A DNA stretch of 64,000 bases, from positions 186,001 to 250,000 of the forward strand of contig JADKDE010000001.1 in assembly GCA_016718505.1 (NCBI GenBank), read 5' to 3'. Positions 64,000 to 64,000 of the stretch are shown here, one piece after another; within the stretch, counting starts at the first letter, position 1, and the number at the start of each line of letters is the position of its first letter. A program made the translations under genes and the position numbers. This DNA comes from Saprospiraceae bacterium (lineage in GTDB: Bacteria; Bacteroidota; Bacteroidia; Chitinophagales; Saprospiraceae). The notes beneath the pieces are model-generated. The model was not told the origin of the DNA. It was given only the letters and a program-made list of their open reading frames with translations, and searched no databases.

Positions 64000-64000
64000 G

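Overview
The window is AT-rich DNA from a member of the Bacteroidota, most probably a Saprospiraceae-like or other environmental lineage. This rests on the complete gliding/type IX secretion core block (porP/sprF-gldK-gldL-gldM-gldN), the T9SS plug protein, two very large T9SS cargo proteins with type A and type B C-terminal signals, Bacteroidota-restricted families (DUF5683, DUF2480, DUF4230, DUF3276/PUR, RNase H1 with a viroplasmin domain) and -7 promoter boxes of the TAnnTTTG form. The genus assignment is inference. I see no rRNA, tRNA, CRISPR array, insertion sequence or prophage, and no gene-free stretch longer than about 300 bases.

Layout. 1-5051: nitric-oxide reductase cluster norC (cut by the window edge), norB, a lipoprotein cytochrome c, norQ and norD (split by a frameshift). 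5066-9556: M48 protease, MgtC-like protein, a structured intergenic element, an OPT transporter and a glycosyltransferase, all on the minus strand. 9622-15326: the T9SS motor/core operon, with gldM split by a frameshift. 15360-20492: a YyaL-type protein, rsmE, then on the plus strand a thioredoxin-SPOR fusion behind a sigma-54-like promoter, and hutI. 20614-28890: a giant repeat adhesin (frameshifted), a Wzz-like protein, a flippase-like membrane protein and an HtrA protease. 29071-34299: scpB, DUF2480, lytic transglycosylase, selD, a second M48 protease and a methyltransferase. 34306-37481: minus-strand operon of HtrA, T9SS plug and gamma carbonic anhydrase. 37587-45908: dapF, a 1664-residue subtilisin-like T9SS cargo, uvrC and rnhA. 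45956-47820: purine-catabolism genes (allantoicase with two lesions, uraD, uraH). 47878-49333: parB and DUF5683. 49526-54687: phosphatase, SPFH protein (broken), anti-sigma/ECF sigma pair, MoxR ATPase (broken) and an isolated paaA. 54928-64000: PUR-domain protein, DinB protein, DUF4230 plus a degenerate TrpF-like protein, TPR protein, PstS-like lipoprotein, CocE-type hydrolase, DUF2867, a second structured intergenic element and an acyl-CoA dehydrogenase cut by the window end.

How they fit together. The organism can reduce NO to N2O, exports large surface proteins through the T9SS whose core and plug are encoded here, breaks down purines and histidine, and controls envelope quality with two HtrA and two M48 proteases.

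The most striking window-wide signal is technical or evolutionary. Six otherwise normal genes (norD, gldM, the adhesin, allantoicase, the SPFH gene, moxR) carry seven single-base losses, and an eighth is inferred at the SPFH start. All are deletions and nearly all lie in short A or T runs. This looks like homopolymer under-calling in the assembly rather than biology, and it should be resolved before any of these genes is called a pseudogene. I did not find a clearly novel multi-gene system. The best leads are the sigma-54-driven thioredoxin-SPOR protein, a degenerate TrpF-like protein paired with DUF4230, and two related hairpin-rich intergenic elements.
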